Source: Leisingera sp. ANG-Vp
Lineage (GTDB): Bacteria; Pseudomonadota; Alphaproteobacteria; Rhodobacterales; Rhodobacteraceae
Length of the DNA stretch: 64,000 nt
NCBI RefSeq assembly: GCF_000813725.1
Contig: NZ_JWLD01000007.1
Span: 1-64,000 of the forward strand
Direction: 5' to 3'
The notes beneath the pieces are model-generated. The model saw nothing but the letters and a program-made list of their open reading frames with translations, was not told where the DNA came from and did not search any database. Positions 35,651 to 45,655 of this stretch are shown in pieces. How positions within the stretch are numbered: the first letter of the stretch is position 1; every line of letters begins with the position of its first letter. The translations under genes and the position numbers were made by a program.

Positions 35651-35811
35651 GAGGCAAGGGTAGGGGGAACCGGAACTAATTTCTACTTCTCCGGGCAGCA
35701 CCGCCGCCTGTGGCTCTGCCGTCAGGACCCGCCGCACAGCCGCCCGATTAGGTGATTTGCCCAATTAATGCGACACTGGAGAGGTTGTTGATAAGTATAA
35801 GGGGAGGAAAA

Positions 35812-37413
35812 ATGCCGGAGACGAAGAAAATGCTCGACCCGGACCCGAGGGTCTGGGACTTCGAGACCGAGTATGAGCTTGGGCAGGACAACATCCGGCC
35901 CTTTGGCCTGGACATCCACAATCCTGTCTTCCTGATTTCCAGTGTACTGATCGCGGCCTTCGTGCTGGTGGCGCTGGCCAACCAGGAGGCGGCAGCCGCT
36001 TTCTTTGGCTGGCTCAGGCCCTGGCTGACCAGCACGTTTGACTGGTTTCTGGTCCTGTCGGTGGACGCCATTACCCTGTTCTGCCTGGCCTTGATCATCC
36101 TGCCGGTCGGCTCGGTCCGGATCGGCGGCAAGGATGCCAAACCGGATTACTCCTACGCGGGCTGGATCGCGATGATGTTTGCAGCCGGCATCGGCATCGG
36201 CCTGCTGTTTTTCGGTGTGCTGGAGCCGGTCTACTACAACTTCTCCGAAGGCGGCGCCGCGCGGCCTTTGAACATCGATGCCAGCCAGCCGGGCAATGAA
36301 TACATCGGCATTGTCGGCACCATTCACCATTGGGGCCTTGAGGGCTGGGCGGTCTATGCCGCAGTTGGTCTGTCGCTGGCGATCTTCTGCTACAACCTGG
36401 ACTTGCCGCTGACCCTGCGCTCGGCCTTTTATCCGATCCTGGGCGAGCGGGTCTGGGGCTGGTGGGGCCATGCCATCGACACGCTGGCAGTCTTTGCCAC
36501 CCTGTTCGGGCTGACCACTTCGCTGGGTCTTGGTGCGCAGCAGGTTGCGGCCGGGCTGTACGAGGTCTTTGGGATTGAGCCCTCCAACACGGTGGTTGTG
36601 CTGCTGATCATCGGCATCACCGCGATTGCGCTGGGCTCGGTGCTGATGGGCATGGACGCAGGCGTCAAGCGCCTGTCGGAGATCAACATGGTGATGGCGG
36701 TGGTGCTGTTCATCTTCGTGCTGCTGGTCACCGGCATCGGCACCGCAATTGCGCGGTATTTCAACGTGATGGTGGATTATGTTCTGCTGCTGCCTGAGCT
36801 GTCGAACCCCTTCGGGCGCGAGGACACCAGCTACTTCCACGGCTGGACCACCTTCTACTGGGCCTGGTGGATTGCCTGGTCGCCCTTCGTCGGCATGTTC
36901 ATCGCCCGCATCTCCAAAGGCCGGACGGTGCGCGAGTTTGTGCTCTGTGCATTGATCGCACCTACGGCTGTTTGCGCGCTGTGGATGTCGACCTTTGGCG
37001 GCGGTGCCATCGACATGCTGAACGCAGGCGGCGCCGAGGGCGTCAAAGCAACCGTGATCGACAGCTACAAGCCAGAGGGCGCGCTGTTCGGCTTCCTGAA
37101 GGAGCTGCCTTTGTACTCGATCGTGGCGCCGATCTCTCTGGTGCTGATCGTCATCTTCTTCGTGACCTCATCGGACTCCGGCTCGCTGGTGATCGACACG
37201 ATTACCGCGGGAGGCAAGATGGACGCCCCGGTGATCCAGCGGGTGTTCTGGTGCACGCTCGAAGGCCTGGTGGCCATCGCATTGCTGCTGGGCGGCGGGC
37301 TGTCAGCGCTGCAAGGCGCGGCGGTCTCGACCGGCATCCCCTTCACGCTGGTGGTGCTGATCATGTGCTACTGCCTGTGGCTGGCGCTGCGGGCCGAGCG
37401 GGCGAAGATGTAA
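35812..37413 (+). CDS. BCCT-family betaine/choline/carnitine transporter
   Basis: A 533-residue, 12-helix secondary transporter for quaternary ammonium or sulfonium osmolytes (glycine betaine, choline, carnitine, DMSP). It has AAGIGIGLLFFGVLEPVYYN and the family signature FYWAWWIAWSPFVGMFIARI with SKGRTVREF. GGGGAGG precedes the ATG at 35812. A strong terminator follows. The substrate cannot be told from sequence alone; betA at the window's left edge shows that choline can be used by this organism. Confidence 0.92.
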   Translation: MPETKKMLDPDPRVWDFETEYELGQDNIRPFGLDIHNPVFLISSVLIAAFVLVALANQEAAAAFFGWLRPWLTSTFDWFLVLSVDAITLFCLALIILPVGSVRIGGKDAKPDYSYAGWIAMMFAAGIGIGLLFFGVLEPVYYNFSEGGAARPLNIDASQPGNEYIGIVGTIHHWGLEGWAVYAAVGLSLAIFCYNLDLPLTLRSAFYPILGERVWGWWGHAIDTLAVFATLFGLTTSLGLGAQQVAAGLYEVFGIEPSNTVVVLLIIGITAIALGSVLMGMDAGVKRLSEINMVMAVVLFIFVLLVTGIGTAIARYFNVMVDYVLLLPELSNPFGREDTSYFHGWTTFYWAWWIAWSPFVGMFIARISKGRTVREFVLCALIAPTAVCALWMSTFGGGAIDMLNAGGAEGVKATVIDSYKPEGALFGFLKELPLYSIVAPISLVLIVIFFVTSSDSGSLVIDTITAGGKMDAPVIQRVFWCTLEGLVAIALLLGGGLSALQGAAVSTGIPFTLVVLIMCYCLWLALRAERAKM

Positions 37414-37423
37414 TCTGAGAGAG

Positions 37424-37454
37424 TTGCGGGCAGTACTACTGCCCGCAATATTTT
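37424..37454 (+). terminator. Intrinsic terminator after the BCCT gene
   Basis: An 11-bp perfect stem (TTGCGGGCAGT at 37424-37434 with 37438-37448) has a 3-base loop and is followed by TATTTTC. Confidence 0.85.
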
Positions 37455-37526
37455 CTGTACCCGGCATTGCGCTGTTGTTCTGACTGGCGGCTTGCGTTCA
37501 GGGGCAAAGGAAATCGCTGAGTGCGA

Positions 37527-38108
37527 TCAAGCGATTTGTTCAACGCGAGCCAACTGGCACAACGGTTCCTTTGCAATGAAATCTGCAGTGGCTCGTTTCA
37601 TTGCCTCAAAAGTACTTCCGTAGAAATACAATGATGTTTCCCGGCTGCCTTCCCAGTACCCTCGAAAACAGCCGACGCCCTTCAGCAACTCATCACATGA
37701 GGCAATAAGCAAGTTGACGTCTGATTGAGCATAGACCTCTTCAGGCAGGTCTGTTCCATTTAAGAAAACTGCCATTCCCTCTAGTTTGCCGAATGGGATC
37801 CCATTGGTTCCCGGTGCAGTCTTCAATAAAGATCCTTTAGGTGCTCCAAGGTCTTCGAGTGTTTCGGTTATGAACTCAATCGTCGAGGGCGTGGAGTCGC
37901 AGGCCGCAATCTCAATGTCGCAGTGGGCGATCCCATCCGGCTCGCTAGTCAGCTGTGTCCCACCTCCGGCAACCTCTCCCAGTCCTGCCGCGCGAAGAGC
38001 TTCATCAAGAGGATCTTCGAAATAGTTTCCGCGATCAATTGGCTGAACACGTGCATTAAGTTGCGCTATGACAGTTATCCGGTCACCGGATGAGTCGGGT
38101 TTCCACAT
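37527..38108 (-). CDS. Unknown protein, possible immunity-type
   Basis: A 193-residue soluble protein with AT-richer codons than its neighbours. The first half has RVQPIDRGNYFEDPLDEALR followed by GLGEVAGGGTQL and CDIEIAACDS, a pattern I recall from small proteins of unknown or immunity-like function in other bacteria. The second half has GIPFGKLEGMAVFLNG and a paired cysteine segment (IASCDELLKGVGCFRGYWEG). No toxin gene is next to it. It is an isolated reverse-strand gene between the BCCT terminator and proS, suggesting recent gain. Confidence 0.6.
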   Translation of the reverse strand: MWKPDSSGDRITVIAQLNARVQPIDRGNYFEDPLDEALRAAGLGEVAGGGTQLTSEPDGIAHCDIEIAACDSTPSTIEFITETLEDLGAPKGSLLKTAPGTNGIPFGKLEGMAVFLNGTDLPEEVYAQSDVNLLIASCDELLKGVGCFRGYWEGSRETSLYFYGSTFEAMKRATADFIAKEPLCQLARVEQIA

Positions 38109-38347
38109 TTAATTTCTTTCTCGTGATTGAAATGGTTTTAACTATGGGGGCGCTTGGAATATTGCAGACGCCGGTTTTGCAGGTCCAGTACAAGTTTCGG
38201 GAATCTGCAGATAGTCCTAAGGAACCCGCGGCTTAGGAAGCCGCAGCAATGAGTGCGTGTAGCGTGGTCCACCTCCCCACTTGCCCGCACCCCCATCACC
38301 CACTAAACCGGGCGGGAACTCGAACACACATCACCGATGGAGCCAAG

Positions 38348-39703
38348 ATGCGCCTGTCCCGCTATTTTCTGCCGGTTCTGAAAGAGAACCCCTCGGAAGC
38401 CCAGATCGTCAGCCACCGGCTGATGCTGCGCGCCGGGATGATCAAGCAATCCGCCGCCGGGATCTATTCCTGGCTGCCCTTGGGCTTCAAGGTGCTGAAG
38501 AAGATCGAAAGCATCGTCCATGACGAGCAGATCCGCGCGGGCCACATCCCGATGCAGATGCCGACCATGCAGTCCGCCGACTTGTGGCGCGAGTCGGGCC
38601 GCTATGAGGCCTATGGCCAGGAGATGCTGCGGGTGAAGGACCGGCATGACCGCGACATGCTGTTCACCCCCACCGCCGAAGAGCTGATCACCGACATCTT
38701 CCGCGCCCATGTCAGCAGCTACAAGGACCTGCCGCTGACCATGTACCAGATCCAGTGGAAATTCCGCGACGAGATCCGCCCGCGCTTCGGCGTGATGCGC
38801 GGCCGCGAATTCTACATGAAGGACGGCTACAACTTCGACCTCACCAAGGAAGATGCGCTGCACGCCTATAACCGCCACCTGGTCAGCTACCTGCGCACCT
38901 ATGAGCGCATGGGGCTTCAAGCGATCCCGATGCGTGCCGACTCTGGCCCGATCGGCGGCGATGACACTCATGAATTCCTGGTGCTGGCCGACACCGGCGA
39001 GTCCGAGGTTTTCTATGACAGCGCCGTCACCGATCTGACCTTCGGCGACCGGGAGATCGATTACGACAGCGTCGAGCAGTGCCAGAACGTGCTGGAGGAG
39101 TTCACCTCCAAATACGCCCGCACCGACGAGACCCACGACGAGGCGCTGTTCAACCAGATCCCCGAGGAGCGCCGCCGGGTGGCGCGCGGTATCGAAGTCG
39201 GCCAGATCTTCTATTTCGGCACCAAGTACTCCGACGCGATGGGTGCCACTGTGCAGGGCCCCGACGGCAAGAACGTGCCGGTCCACATGGGCTCCCACGG
39301 CATCGGCGTCTCCCGCCTCCTGGGTGCGATCATCGAGGCGAGCCATGACGACAAGGGCATCATCTGGCCCGAGGGCGTGACCCCGTTCCACTGCGGCATC
39401 GTCAACCTCAAGCAGGGCGACGACGAGGCAGATGCGGCCTGCAACCAGCTCTATGCAGCATTGACCGCCGCCGGACTGGATCCGCTCTATGACGACCGTA
39501 ACGAGCGCGCAGGCGGCAAGTTCGCCACCATGGACCTCATCGGCCTGCCCTGGCGCATCACCGTCGGCCCGCGCGGTCTCAAGAACGGCGTTGTCGAACT
39601 GACCTCGCGCCGCACCGGCGAAAGCGAAGAGCTGTCCCCGGAAGAGGCGGTGAAAAAAGTCGCGGCGGTTTACGCCAATCACCCCACTGGGCGCGGTTTC
39701 TGA
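38348..39703 (+). CDS. proS: Prolyl-tRNA synthetase (short alphaproteobacterial type)
   Basis: A 451-residue class II synthetase that charges tRNA-Pro. Motif 2 ([20 protein letters not shown] with [10 protein letters not shown]) and motif 3 ([19 protein letters not shown]) are clear, and the C-terminal anticodon-binding domain follows. At about 450 residues it lacks the inserted editing domain of the long bacterial form (about 570 residues), as is usual in alphaproteobacteria. The start at 38348 places the conserved [13 protein letters not shown] at the N-terminus. A terminator follows. Confidence 0.96.
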   Translation: MRLSRYFLPVLKENPSEAQIVSHRLMLRAGMIKQSAAGIYSWLPLGFKVLKKIESIVHDEQIRAGHIPMQMPTMQSADLWRESGRYEAYGQEMLRVKDRHDRDMLFTPTAEELITDIFRAHVSSYKDLPLTMYQIQWKFRDEIRPRFGVMRGREFYMKDGYNFDLTKEDALHAYNRHLVSYLRTYERMGLQAIPMRADSGPIGGDDTHEFLVLADTGESEVFYDSAVTDLTFGDREIDYDSVEQCQNVLEEFTSKYARTDETHDEALFNQIPEERRRVARGIEVGQIFYFGTKYSDAMGATVQGPDGKNVPVHMGSHGIGVSRLLGAIIEASHDDKGIIWPEGVTPFHCGIVNLKQGDDEADAACNQLYAALTAAGLDPLYDDRNERAGGKFATMDLIGLPWRITVGPRGLKNGVVELTSRRTGESEELSPEEAVKKVAAVYANHPTGRGF

Positions 39704-39736
39704 GCCGGAGCCCGGAACCGATTGGAAATATTCACG

Positions 39737-39764
39737 AAAAGGGAGCGGCAACGCTCCCTTTTTT
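39737..39764 (+). terminator. Intrinsic terminator after proS
   Basis: GGGAGCG (39741-39747) pairs with CGCTCCC (39752-39758), followed by TTTTTTC. Confidence 0.9.
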
Positions 39765-39815
39765 CTTGCCCGAACAGCGCTGGATCAGCAATCTGCGCGG
39801 CAGGGAGGAAACGGC

Positions 39816-40439
39816 ATGAAACAGATACTGGCCTTTGGCGACAGCATCACCTGGGGCAGCGACCCGCATACAGGCGGGCGGCACGGCTACGGCGACCGCT
39901 GGCCGGTGGCGCTGGGCGGGGGGCTGCAGGACGCCGTTGTCTTTGCCGAAGGTCTGCGGGGGCGCACTACGGTGCATGCGCGCCATTCCGCCTGTGTCGA
40001 GATGCGCGGCGACGCGGTGCTGCCCATGCTGCTGCACAGCCATGCGCCGCTGGACCTGGCCGTGATCATGCTGGGCACCAATGACGTTTATGAGGGCCAT
40101 GCCACCCACCTGATCCGCGACGGGCTGGAGCGGCTGGTGGAGATCATCCGGCATCATCCATGGCGGCTGCCGGAGGCGGCTTCGCCCAAGGTGCTGCTTG
40201 TCTCGCCGCCGCCGATGAGCCTATGCGCCGATCCGGACATCACGCCGGAAAAAGTTGCGCAATCCGAGGGGCTTGCTGCGGCGATTGCACCGCTGGCCGC
40301 CCGGCTGGATTGCGGCTTCTTTGATGCGGCTCAGGTGGCGCGGGCTTCGGATGCGGATGGCTACCACCTGGAGGCTGCGGACTCGCGGGCACTCGGGGAA
40401 GCGCTGCAAACCCCGGTTTCCGGCCTGCTGACGGTTTAG
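39816..40439 (+). CDS. SGNH/GDSL hydrolase (esterase)
   Basis: A 207-residue SGNH-family esterase. Block I is ILAFGDSITWG (nucleophile serine), block III is IMLGTNDVY (asparagine of the oxyanion hole), and the C-terminal DADGYHLEAADSRALG carries the Asp-x-x-His pair. The glycine of block II lies near the RHGYGDRWP segment. No signal peptide is seen, so it is probably cytosolic. Substrates of such small arylesterases (acyl esters, lysophospholipids or sugar acetates) cannot be told. A terminator follows. Confidence 0.88.
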   Translation: MKQILAFGDSITWGSDPHTGGRHGYGDRWPVALGGGLQDAVVFAEGLRGRTTVHARHSACVEMRGDAVLPMLLHSHAPLDLAVIMLGTNDVYEGHATHLIRDGLERLVEIIRHHPWRLPEAASPKVLLVSPPPMSLCADPDITPEKVAQSEGLAAAIAPLAARLDCGFFDAAQVARASDADGYHLEAADSRALGEALQTPVSGLLTV

Positions 40440-40448
40440 GCAGCAGGC

Positions 40449-40486
40449 CCAAGAGTTTTCCAAAACTCTTGGCAAATCTTTTTCTT
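40449..40486 (+). terminator. Intrinsic terminator after the SGNH gene
   Basis: An 11-bp perfect stem, CCAAGAGTTTT (40449-40459) with 40462-40472, then CAAATCTTTTT. Confidence 0.85.
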
Positions 40487-40597
40487 AAAAGATCTGGCGC
40501 CCGGCGGCGGCGGTTTGCACAGAAAAGCACCCGGCTGCCTTGACCCCGGAGGCGCCAGCCCTCAGGTTGGCGCAAAACTTCCGGGCAGGACCCCTTT

Positions 40598-41884
40598 ATG
40601 GCCACATCACCTCCGCCGTTTTCCCGTTTCGAATGGATCATCGCCTGGCGCTATCTGCGGGCCCGCAAGGCCGAGGGCGGCGTCAGCGTGATGACCTGGA
40701 TCAGCTTCATCGGCATTACCCTGGCGGTCTTTGCGCTGATCGCCACGCTGGCGGTGCGCTCGGGTTTCCGGTCGGAATTTGTCGGCACCATTCTCGGCGC
40801 CAATGCCCATGTCACGCTCTATTCCTACGGCGAAGTGAATGAGGCCGGGGTGGTGGACCGCACCCTGAAGGATTATCAGGCGCTGGCGGATCAGGTTGCC
40901 GCAGTGCCCGGGGTCATCCGGGCCGCGCCTCTGGTAAAGGGGCAGGTGATGGCCAACCGCCGCCAGCGCAATGCTGGTGTGCAGGTATTCGGGATCTCTG
41001 CCGAGGATATCAAGGGCATCCCTGGGGTTGCTCAAAGCGAGGAGGCGATTGGGGATCTGTCGCGCTTCGGCCAAGGTATCGCTGTCGGTTCCGGCGTCGC
41101 CCGCGAACTGGGTGTCACGGTCGGCGACAAGATCAAGCTGATCTCCCCCAACGGGGTCAAAACCGCCTTTGGCACCAGCCCGCGGGTCAATGCCTATGAG
41201 GTGGTCTATATCTTCACCGCAGGCCGCTGGGACATTGACCGCACCCGCGTCTACCTGCCGTTTGCCGAGGCGCAGAGCTTCTTCAACCGCGAGGGCGTGG
41301 CGGATGAGATTGAGGTGATGGTCGAGGATCCGGAAAACGTCGATGCGATGTCGATTGCCGTCCTGCAGACAGTGGGGAGCACGGCTGGCATCTGGACCTG
41401 GCGCGATGCCTCCGGCGGCTTCCTGCGGGCGCTGGAGGTCGAGGACAATGTGATGTTCATCATCCTGTCGATCCTGGTGCTGATTGCGGCGATGAACATT
41501 GTCTCGGGGCTGATCATGCTGGTCAAGAACAAGGGCCGCGACATCGGAATCCTGCGCACCATCGGCCTCAGCGAAGGATCCGTCATGCGGGTGTTCTTCA
41601 TCTGCGGCGCCTTCACCGGTGTTCTTGGCACGGTCTGCGGCGTGGTGCTGGGCTGCCTGTTTGCGCTCTATATCGACCCGATCTTCTCCTTCGTGAACTA
41701 CCTGATGGGCGGCGGTGTCTGGGACCCGTCGATCCGCGGCATCTATGCGCTGCCGGCCGAGCTGAAGCTGGCGGATGTGCTGTCGGCCATTGCCCTGTCG
41801 CTGGGGCTGTCCTTCTTTGTGACCATTTTCCCGGCCCGCCGCGCGGCGCGGCTGAACCCGGTGGAGGCGCTGCGCTATGAGTGA
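40598..41884 (+). CDS. lolC: Lipoprotein-releasing system permease (LolC/LolE)
   Basis: A 428-residue LolC/E-type permease. It has one N-terminal membrane helix ([20 protein letters not shown]), a large periplasmic domain, and three C-terminal helices ([60 protein letters not shown]), the last ending in the NPVEALRYE motif of MacB-type permeases. With LolD it extracts outer-membrane lipoproteins from the inner membrane for LolA. Alphaproteobacteria usually have a single permease gene here, so LolC or LolF naming is a matter of convention. It overlaps lolD by eight bases. Confidence 0.92.
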   Translation: MATSPPPFSRFEWIIAWRYLRARKAEGGVSVMTWISFIGITLAVFALIATLAVRSGFRSEFVGTILGANAHVTLYSYGEVNEAGVVDRTLKDYQALADQVAAVPGVIRAAPLVKGQVMANRRQRNAGVQVFGISAEDIKGIPGVAQSEEAIGDLSRFGQGIAVGSGVARELGVTVGDKIKLISPNGVKTAFGTSPRVNAYEVVYIFTAGRWDIDRTRVYLPFAEAQSFFNREGVADEIEVMVEDPENVDAMSIAVLQTVGSTAGIWTWRDASGGFLRALEVEDNVMFIILSILVLIAAMNIVSGLIMLVKNKGRDIGILRTIGLSEGSVMRVFFICGAFTGVLGTVCGVVLGCLFALYIDPIFSFVNYLMGGGVWDPSIRGIYALPAELKLADVLSAIALSLGLSFFVTIFPARRAARLNPVEALRYE

Positions 41885-42560
41885 GATCACGCTGGAGCTG
41901 AAAGGGATCGCCAAATCCTATCTGCCGGGCACGCCGGGGCAGGTGGATGTGCTGCGCGGCGCCGATCTGACCCTGCAGGCGGGCGAGGTTGTGGCGCTGG
42001 TCGCTCCCTCGGGCGCGGGCAAGTCAACCCTGCTGCATATCGCGGGCCTGCTGGACACGCCGGACAGCGGCGAGGTGCGGGTGGCTGGCGAGGACATCAC
42101 CCGCAAAGGCGACCGCCGCCGTACCCGGGTTCGGCGCCAGGAGGTGGGCTTTGTCTATCAGTTCCACCACCTGCTGCCCGAGTTCACCGCGCTGGAAAAC
42201 ATCGTGCTGCCGCAGCTGGCCAACGGCACCTCGCAGAAAGCCGCCGCTGCGCGGGCGGCTGATCTCTTGGCCACCGTGGGCCTGGCCGCCCGCGCGGACC
42301 ACCGCCCGGCGGCGCTGTCCGGCGGCGAGCAGCAGCGGGTGGCCTTCTGCCGCGCGCTGGCCAATGCGCCGCGGGTGCTTCTGGCGGATGAACCGACCGG
42401 CAATCTGGACCCCGGCACCTCGGATCAGGTATTTGCGGCGCTGATGGAACTGGTGCGCGGCACCGGAATGTCGGCGCTGATCGCCACCCACAACCTGGAG
42501 CTGGCGGCCCGGATGGACCGGCAGGTCAAGCTCGATAACGGGCTGCTGGTGCCGGTGTAA
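41877..42560 (+). CDS. lolD: Lipoprotein-releasing system ATP-binding protein
   Basis: A 227-residue ABC ATPase. The Walker A motif reads APSGAGKST (an alanine in place of the usual leading glycine), the signature is [15 protein letters not shown], the Walker B is [12 protein letters not shown], and the H-loop is IATHNLELA. Family features include [17 protein letters not shown]. It powers LolC-mediated lipoprotein release. Its start lies within the end of lolC, so the two are translationally coupled. Confidence 0.95.
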   Translation: MSEITLELKGIAKSYLPGTPGQVDVLRGADLTLQAGEVVALVAPSGAGKSTLLHIAGLLDTPDSGEVRVAGEDITRKGDRRRTRVRRQEVGFVYQFHHLLPEFTALENIVLPQLANGTSQKAAAARAADLLATVGLAARADHRPAALSGGEQQRVAFCRALANAPRVLLADEPTGNLDPGTSDQVFAALMELVRGTGMSALIATHNLELAARMDRQVKLDNGLLVPV

Positions 42561-42752
42561 CCAGCCTGCGCCCAAGGGCGCAGTGCCGTTCCCACCCGGT
42601 AGTAAATCCGCCTGCCGGGCAAAGGGACGAGAATATTTTCAGCAAGATGAAAAGGGGCAGAGGCCGCGCAAGGTTCCGTCCCAGGGTTTTGGTCTGCCGA
42701 CGGGATCAGAAACAGCAACTCAGGCGGAATTTGCTGTTCTGGGAAATGGCAG

Positions 42753-43394
42753 CTAACGTTCGGACACTTTCACTCGTCCGAAGGACAGCCCGCGGCAGCC
42801 GATACCTTCTGCGAAAGACTTGAACTCCTCTGAACAGAGAACATGCAGTGTTTTGGCATCCCGCCACAGCCATGCCCCTTTCACCGCTGACCTTTTCAAT
42901 ACGCGCGTGCCGCCGCGAATGCCGAACCTGGTATAGTAACCATCCACAGGTCTAGTTCCAATGATCTCCGTCTCATCTTCGTCCCAGCTTTCGATGCGGC
43001 GAAGAATGTTCACGAAGTAAAACGCAGGATGCGTGACTGGCGCATTTGCGATATTGCTCCAGACTTTCGGCTGATGGATCAGGTCTATTCCGTCGGGGTC
43101 TCTTTCGCGGGTGCCAAGAGCTAAATCCTTCTCAAAGGCGGCATTTTTTCCTTGCAGGAAACTGAATTCCCCAATCACTTGCAGTGGTTTGTGCGTTTTT
43201 CGTGCTACGCGTACCCAAAGGGAGGACATACGTTCCTGATCTTCAGGGTGCATGCGGCCATCCGGCAGAAAACGGCCGTCATGCGGGTTCCAATAACCGC
43301 CTGGCCGGGGGGTGCGTTTTTCCTCGGTTTCGGACCAGCCGCAAGACTCGAAGTCCTCGCTGGTGTAATCGCCGTAGAGTTCGTAGCAAAACAT
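42753..43394 (-). CDS. Unknown protein with Imm11-like C-terminus
   Basis: A 213-residue soluble protein of lower GC than its neighbours, starting at an ATG at 43394 (MFCYELYGDY). A longer reading frame upstream would add a basic segment that looks non-conserved. The C-terminal part, KGAWLWRDAKTLHVLCSEEF followed by GIGCRGLSFGRV, resembles the end of DUF1629/Imm11-type immunity proteins. No partner toxin gene is adjacent. The family match is by pattern only. Confidence 0.5.
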   Translation of the reverse strand: MFCYELYGDYTSEDFESCGWSETEEKRTPRPGGYWNPHDGRFLPDGRMHPEDQERMSSLWVRVARKTHKPLQVIGEFSFLQGKNAAFEKDLALGTRERDPDGIDLIHQPKVWSNIANAPVTHPAFYFVNILRRIESWDEDETEIIGTRPVDGYYTRFGIRGGTRVLKRSAVKGAWLWRDAKTLHVLCSEEFKSFAEGIGCRGLSFGRVKVSER

Positions 43395-43675
43395 GAATTT
43401 TGGAATTCTCTGAATACTTTCTCGCAGTCTGTCTGACTTTATCCGCTTGCTGTCACCGCGCCTAGAGAGGCTTTGCTCTTGCCTTCGGTTTCTGAGGCTT
43501 TGAGATGGTTTTGCTGTCATCTGGTCAGGAAAGTCCTGAAAGCCGTAAACGTAAGCGGAACTCTGCCGGGCGCCGCAGGCGGGCTTTGGCCTGCGGCGCG
43601 TGCTTGCTATCAGGTGGCCAAGCCGCGGCTTCCGGGCTAGGCTGGCATCAAACGCGCAAGACAAAGGGCTGAGAC

Positions 43676-43993
43676 GTGGCGAACTCTGTGATCGAAGAAG
43701 ATGTGACCATCGAGGGCAATATCACCTCCTCCCAAGGCAGCGTCGAAGTGCGCGGCAAGGTGGCAGGCGACCTGTCGGCGCAAGCGGTGACCGTGCATGC
43801 CGGCGGCGCCGTCGATGGCGCCTTGTCGGCGCAATCGGTGACCGTTGAGGGCAAGTACAAAGGCAAGATTCAATGCGACGACCTGCGCCTGGCAGCGAGT
43901 TCGCAGGTGCAGGCCGATGTCTCGGCCAAGACCATGGCCACCGAAAGCGGTGCCCAGCTGCAGGGCAATATCAAAATCTCCGGCAAGGGCTGA
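43676..43993 (+). CDS. Bactofilin family protein
   Basis: A 105-residue bactofilin: the DUF583 beta-helix domain is made of repeating turns (VTIEGNITSSQGSVEVRGKV; GDLSAQAVTVHAGGAVDGAL; GKIQCDDLRLAASSQVQADV). Bactofilins polymerise into cytoskeletal filaments that guide cell shape and peptidoglycan synthesis in alphaproteobacteria. GTG start with AAGGG upstream. The short length means almost the whole protein is the core domain, with little N- or C-terminal tail. It is flanked by unknown genes on the opposite strand. Confidence 0.88.
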   Translation: MANSVIEEDVTIEGNITSSQGSVEVRGKVAGDLSAQAVTVHAGGAVDGALSAQSVTVEGKYKGKIQCDDLRLAASSQVQADVSAKTMATESGAQLQGNIKISGKG

Positions 43994-44020
43994 CGCCACG
44001 GGTTGCAAGCCTATGGAGCC

Positions 44021-45067
44021 TTAGTCCCGGACCGGGCGTATCCCGGTCCACGGGGCGTTCCGGTTCTCCTTACGCAGGGATATCCAGCGGTCAGGCCCCT
44101 GAGCGCACCATTTTCTCAGCTCCGGATCGAGCGGGCAGGTCAGATGCGCGACGGTGTTTCCGCTGGTGAGTTCCACCTGTTCCAGCTTGGTTTCCTGCAG
44201 CATTGACCTGATCCGCTCCATCAGACGGGTCAGACGTCTTTGGTGCATTTTGTGGTCAGACGGAAACTCTGTGCTCATGATCATATCTTCATAGGGCAGC
44301 GTTGCATCTTCAGGCATATCGGGCTGGCCGGCAACCAGCAGAGCCTGGCCGGTGTCTTGGCAGGCAGTCTGATAGTCCCAGGTCTTGCGAAGGCGGCTTG
44401 AGCTGTCCCACAAACCGTAATGGAGGGAGACCTGAAGCTGACCCGGCTTTGGCCGGACATAGAAGTCCGGGCAGATGGGAATGTCACGCACACGGGAGGC
44501 ACCGCTGACCAGCCAGAGGCTGGACGCCCTGGCCTCCTCAAAGGTTGTTTCCCTGAGGCCTTGAAAGCCTGTCCCTTCACTGCGCACCGGCTCTACTAGC
44601 AGGGCATCCGGCAGTGCTGCGTGCCACGCGGCCAGGATTTTGCGCGACGTCTTGGGGGTCAGATAGCGAACGCGGGCACCCCAAAAAGAAGTGGCGCCGG
44701 ACAGATCCCGGCAGCGATGGAAATCGCGGCCGAGTTCCTCAGGTACAGTGCCGTCGACCGTGCTGCCGGTGCAGTGGCAGAACTGGGGTAGCGACATGGT
44801 CCCGTCACCGGGCGGCCCGATGTTTGCGTCCAGTATTTTGAAACCGTCCCGATAGGCATCATCGCCCGCTTCATAGCCGAGTTTAACGTACAAATGCCCG
44901 CCTCTGTAACGGGCGTAAACGTCCAAGTCGTCGCGGGTCTTGCCGTAGAACTGAGAGGGGCAGAAACCGCCACCTCTCAACTCGGCAAGATCTAAATGGA
45001 TGGGGTCCGGGAGTTTGGGCGTATGAAAGTAAGACTCAATGACGTTCATCATGGTTTCAATGCTCAT
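44021..45067 (-). CDS. Unknown cytosolic protein
   Basis: A 348-residue protein with no signal peptide, no membrane segment and no motif I recognise. Features include LAELRGGGFCPSQFYGKTRD, MSLPQFCHCTGSTVDGTVPE and SLHYGLWDSSSRLRKTWDYQ, and a helical C-terminus (LTRLMERIRSMLQETKLEQV). Codon use is mixed and GC is lower than in the transporter genes next to it. It may belong to the same accessory patch as the gene at 42753. Confidence 0.55.
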   Translation of the reverse strand: MSIETMMNVIESYFHTPKLPDPIHLDLAELRGGGFCPSQFYGKTRDDLDVYARYRGGHLYVKLGYEAGDDAYRDGFKILDANIGPPGDGTMSLPQFCHCTGSTVDGTVPEELGRDFHRCRDLSGATSFWGARVRYLTPKTSRKILAAWHAALPDALLVEPVRSEGTGFQGLRETTFEEARASSLWLVSGASRVRDIPICPDFYVRPKPGQLQVSLHYGLWDSSSRLRKTWDYQTACQDTGQALLVAGQPDMPEDATLPYEDMIMSTEFPSDHKMHQRRLTRLMERIRSMLQETKLEQVELTSGNTVAHLTCPLDPELRKWCAQGPDRWISLRKENRNAPWTGIRPVRD

Positions 45068-45122
45068 TCAAAAAGCGGTGCCAAAGCATTTTGAGGAAAG
45101 CCACGGTTGATCCGTGGCGGGC

Positions 45123-45557
45123 TCACGCCATCTGAGTGATCCAGACCCCCAGCGCCATCACCGAGATGCCGGCGGCGCGGGTCAGGGTCAGGGGGCTGAT
45201 CTGGGCGCCGAACAGCCCGAAGTGGTCAATGGCCGCAGCTGAAATCAGCTGGCCGATCAGCACGAAGAACACCGCATTGCCGACACCGAAATGCGGCGCG
45301 ACATGGGTGATCGACAGAACATAGAAGGCGACAAGAACGCCTGCCAGCAAAAGATGCTTGGGGGCGGCGGGGATCTTGGCCAGCGCCTGCGGGCCGGCGA
45401 TCAGCGCGTAGGCAATGGTTGATATCAGCGCGATCAGGAACAGCACGACGGCAGCCGAAGCGGGAGAGCCGATCAGCTTGCCCAGGGCCGCGTTCAGTGC
45501 CGCCAGAACCGGGATGCCAAGGCCTGCGGCCAGCATGATGAGGGCGTATTGGGTCAT
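45123..45557 (-). CDS. DMT-family transporter, YdcZ-like
   Basis: A 144-residue membrane protein with about five helices (MLAAGLGIPVLAALNAALG; VVLFLIALISTIAYALIAG; HLLLAGVLVAFYVLSITHVA; AVFFVLIGQLISAAAIDHFG; AAGISVMALGVWITQMA). It matches the YdcZ (DUF606) branch of the drug/metabolite transporter superfamily, which has half the helices of EamA proteins and works as dimers. The start at 45557 has CAGGAG upstream. Substrate unknown. Confidence 0.82.
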   Translation of the reverse strand: MTQYALIMLAAGLGIPVLAALNAALGKLIGSPASAAVVLFLIALISTIAYALIAGPQALAKIPAAPKHLLLAGVLVAFYVLSITHVAPHFGVGNAVFFVLIGQLISAAAIDHFGLFGAQISPLTLTRAAGISVMALGVWITQMA

Positions 45558-45655
45558 CGGGCGGCTCCTGTCCGGTTGCAAGAGAGTTGTGGCGGAATGC
45601 CGCCCGGAAACGCAAGGGCTACGTTGCGGCGGTGAGGACAATCTGCAGCGGTGTG

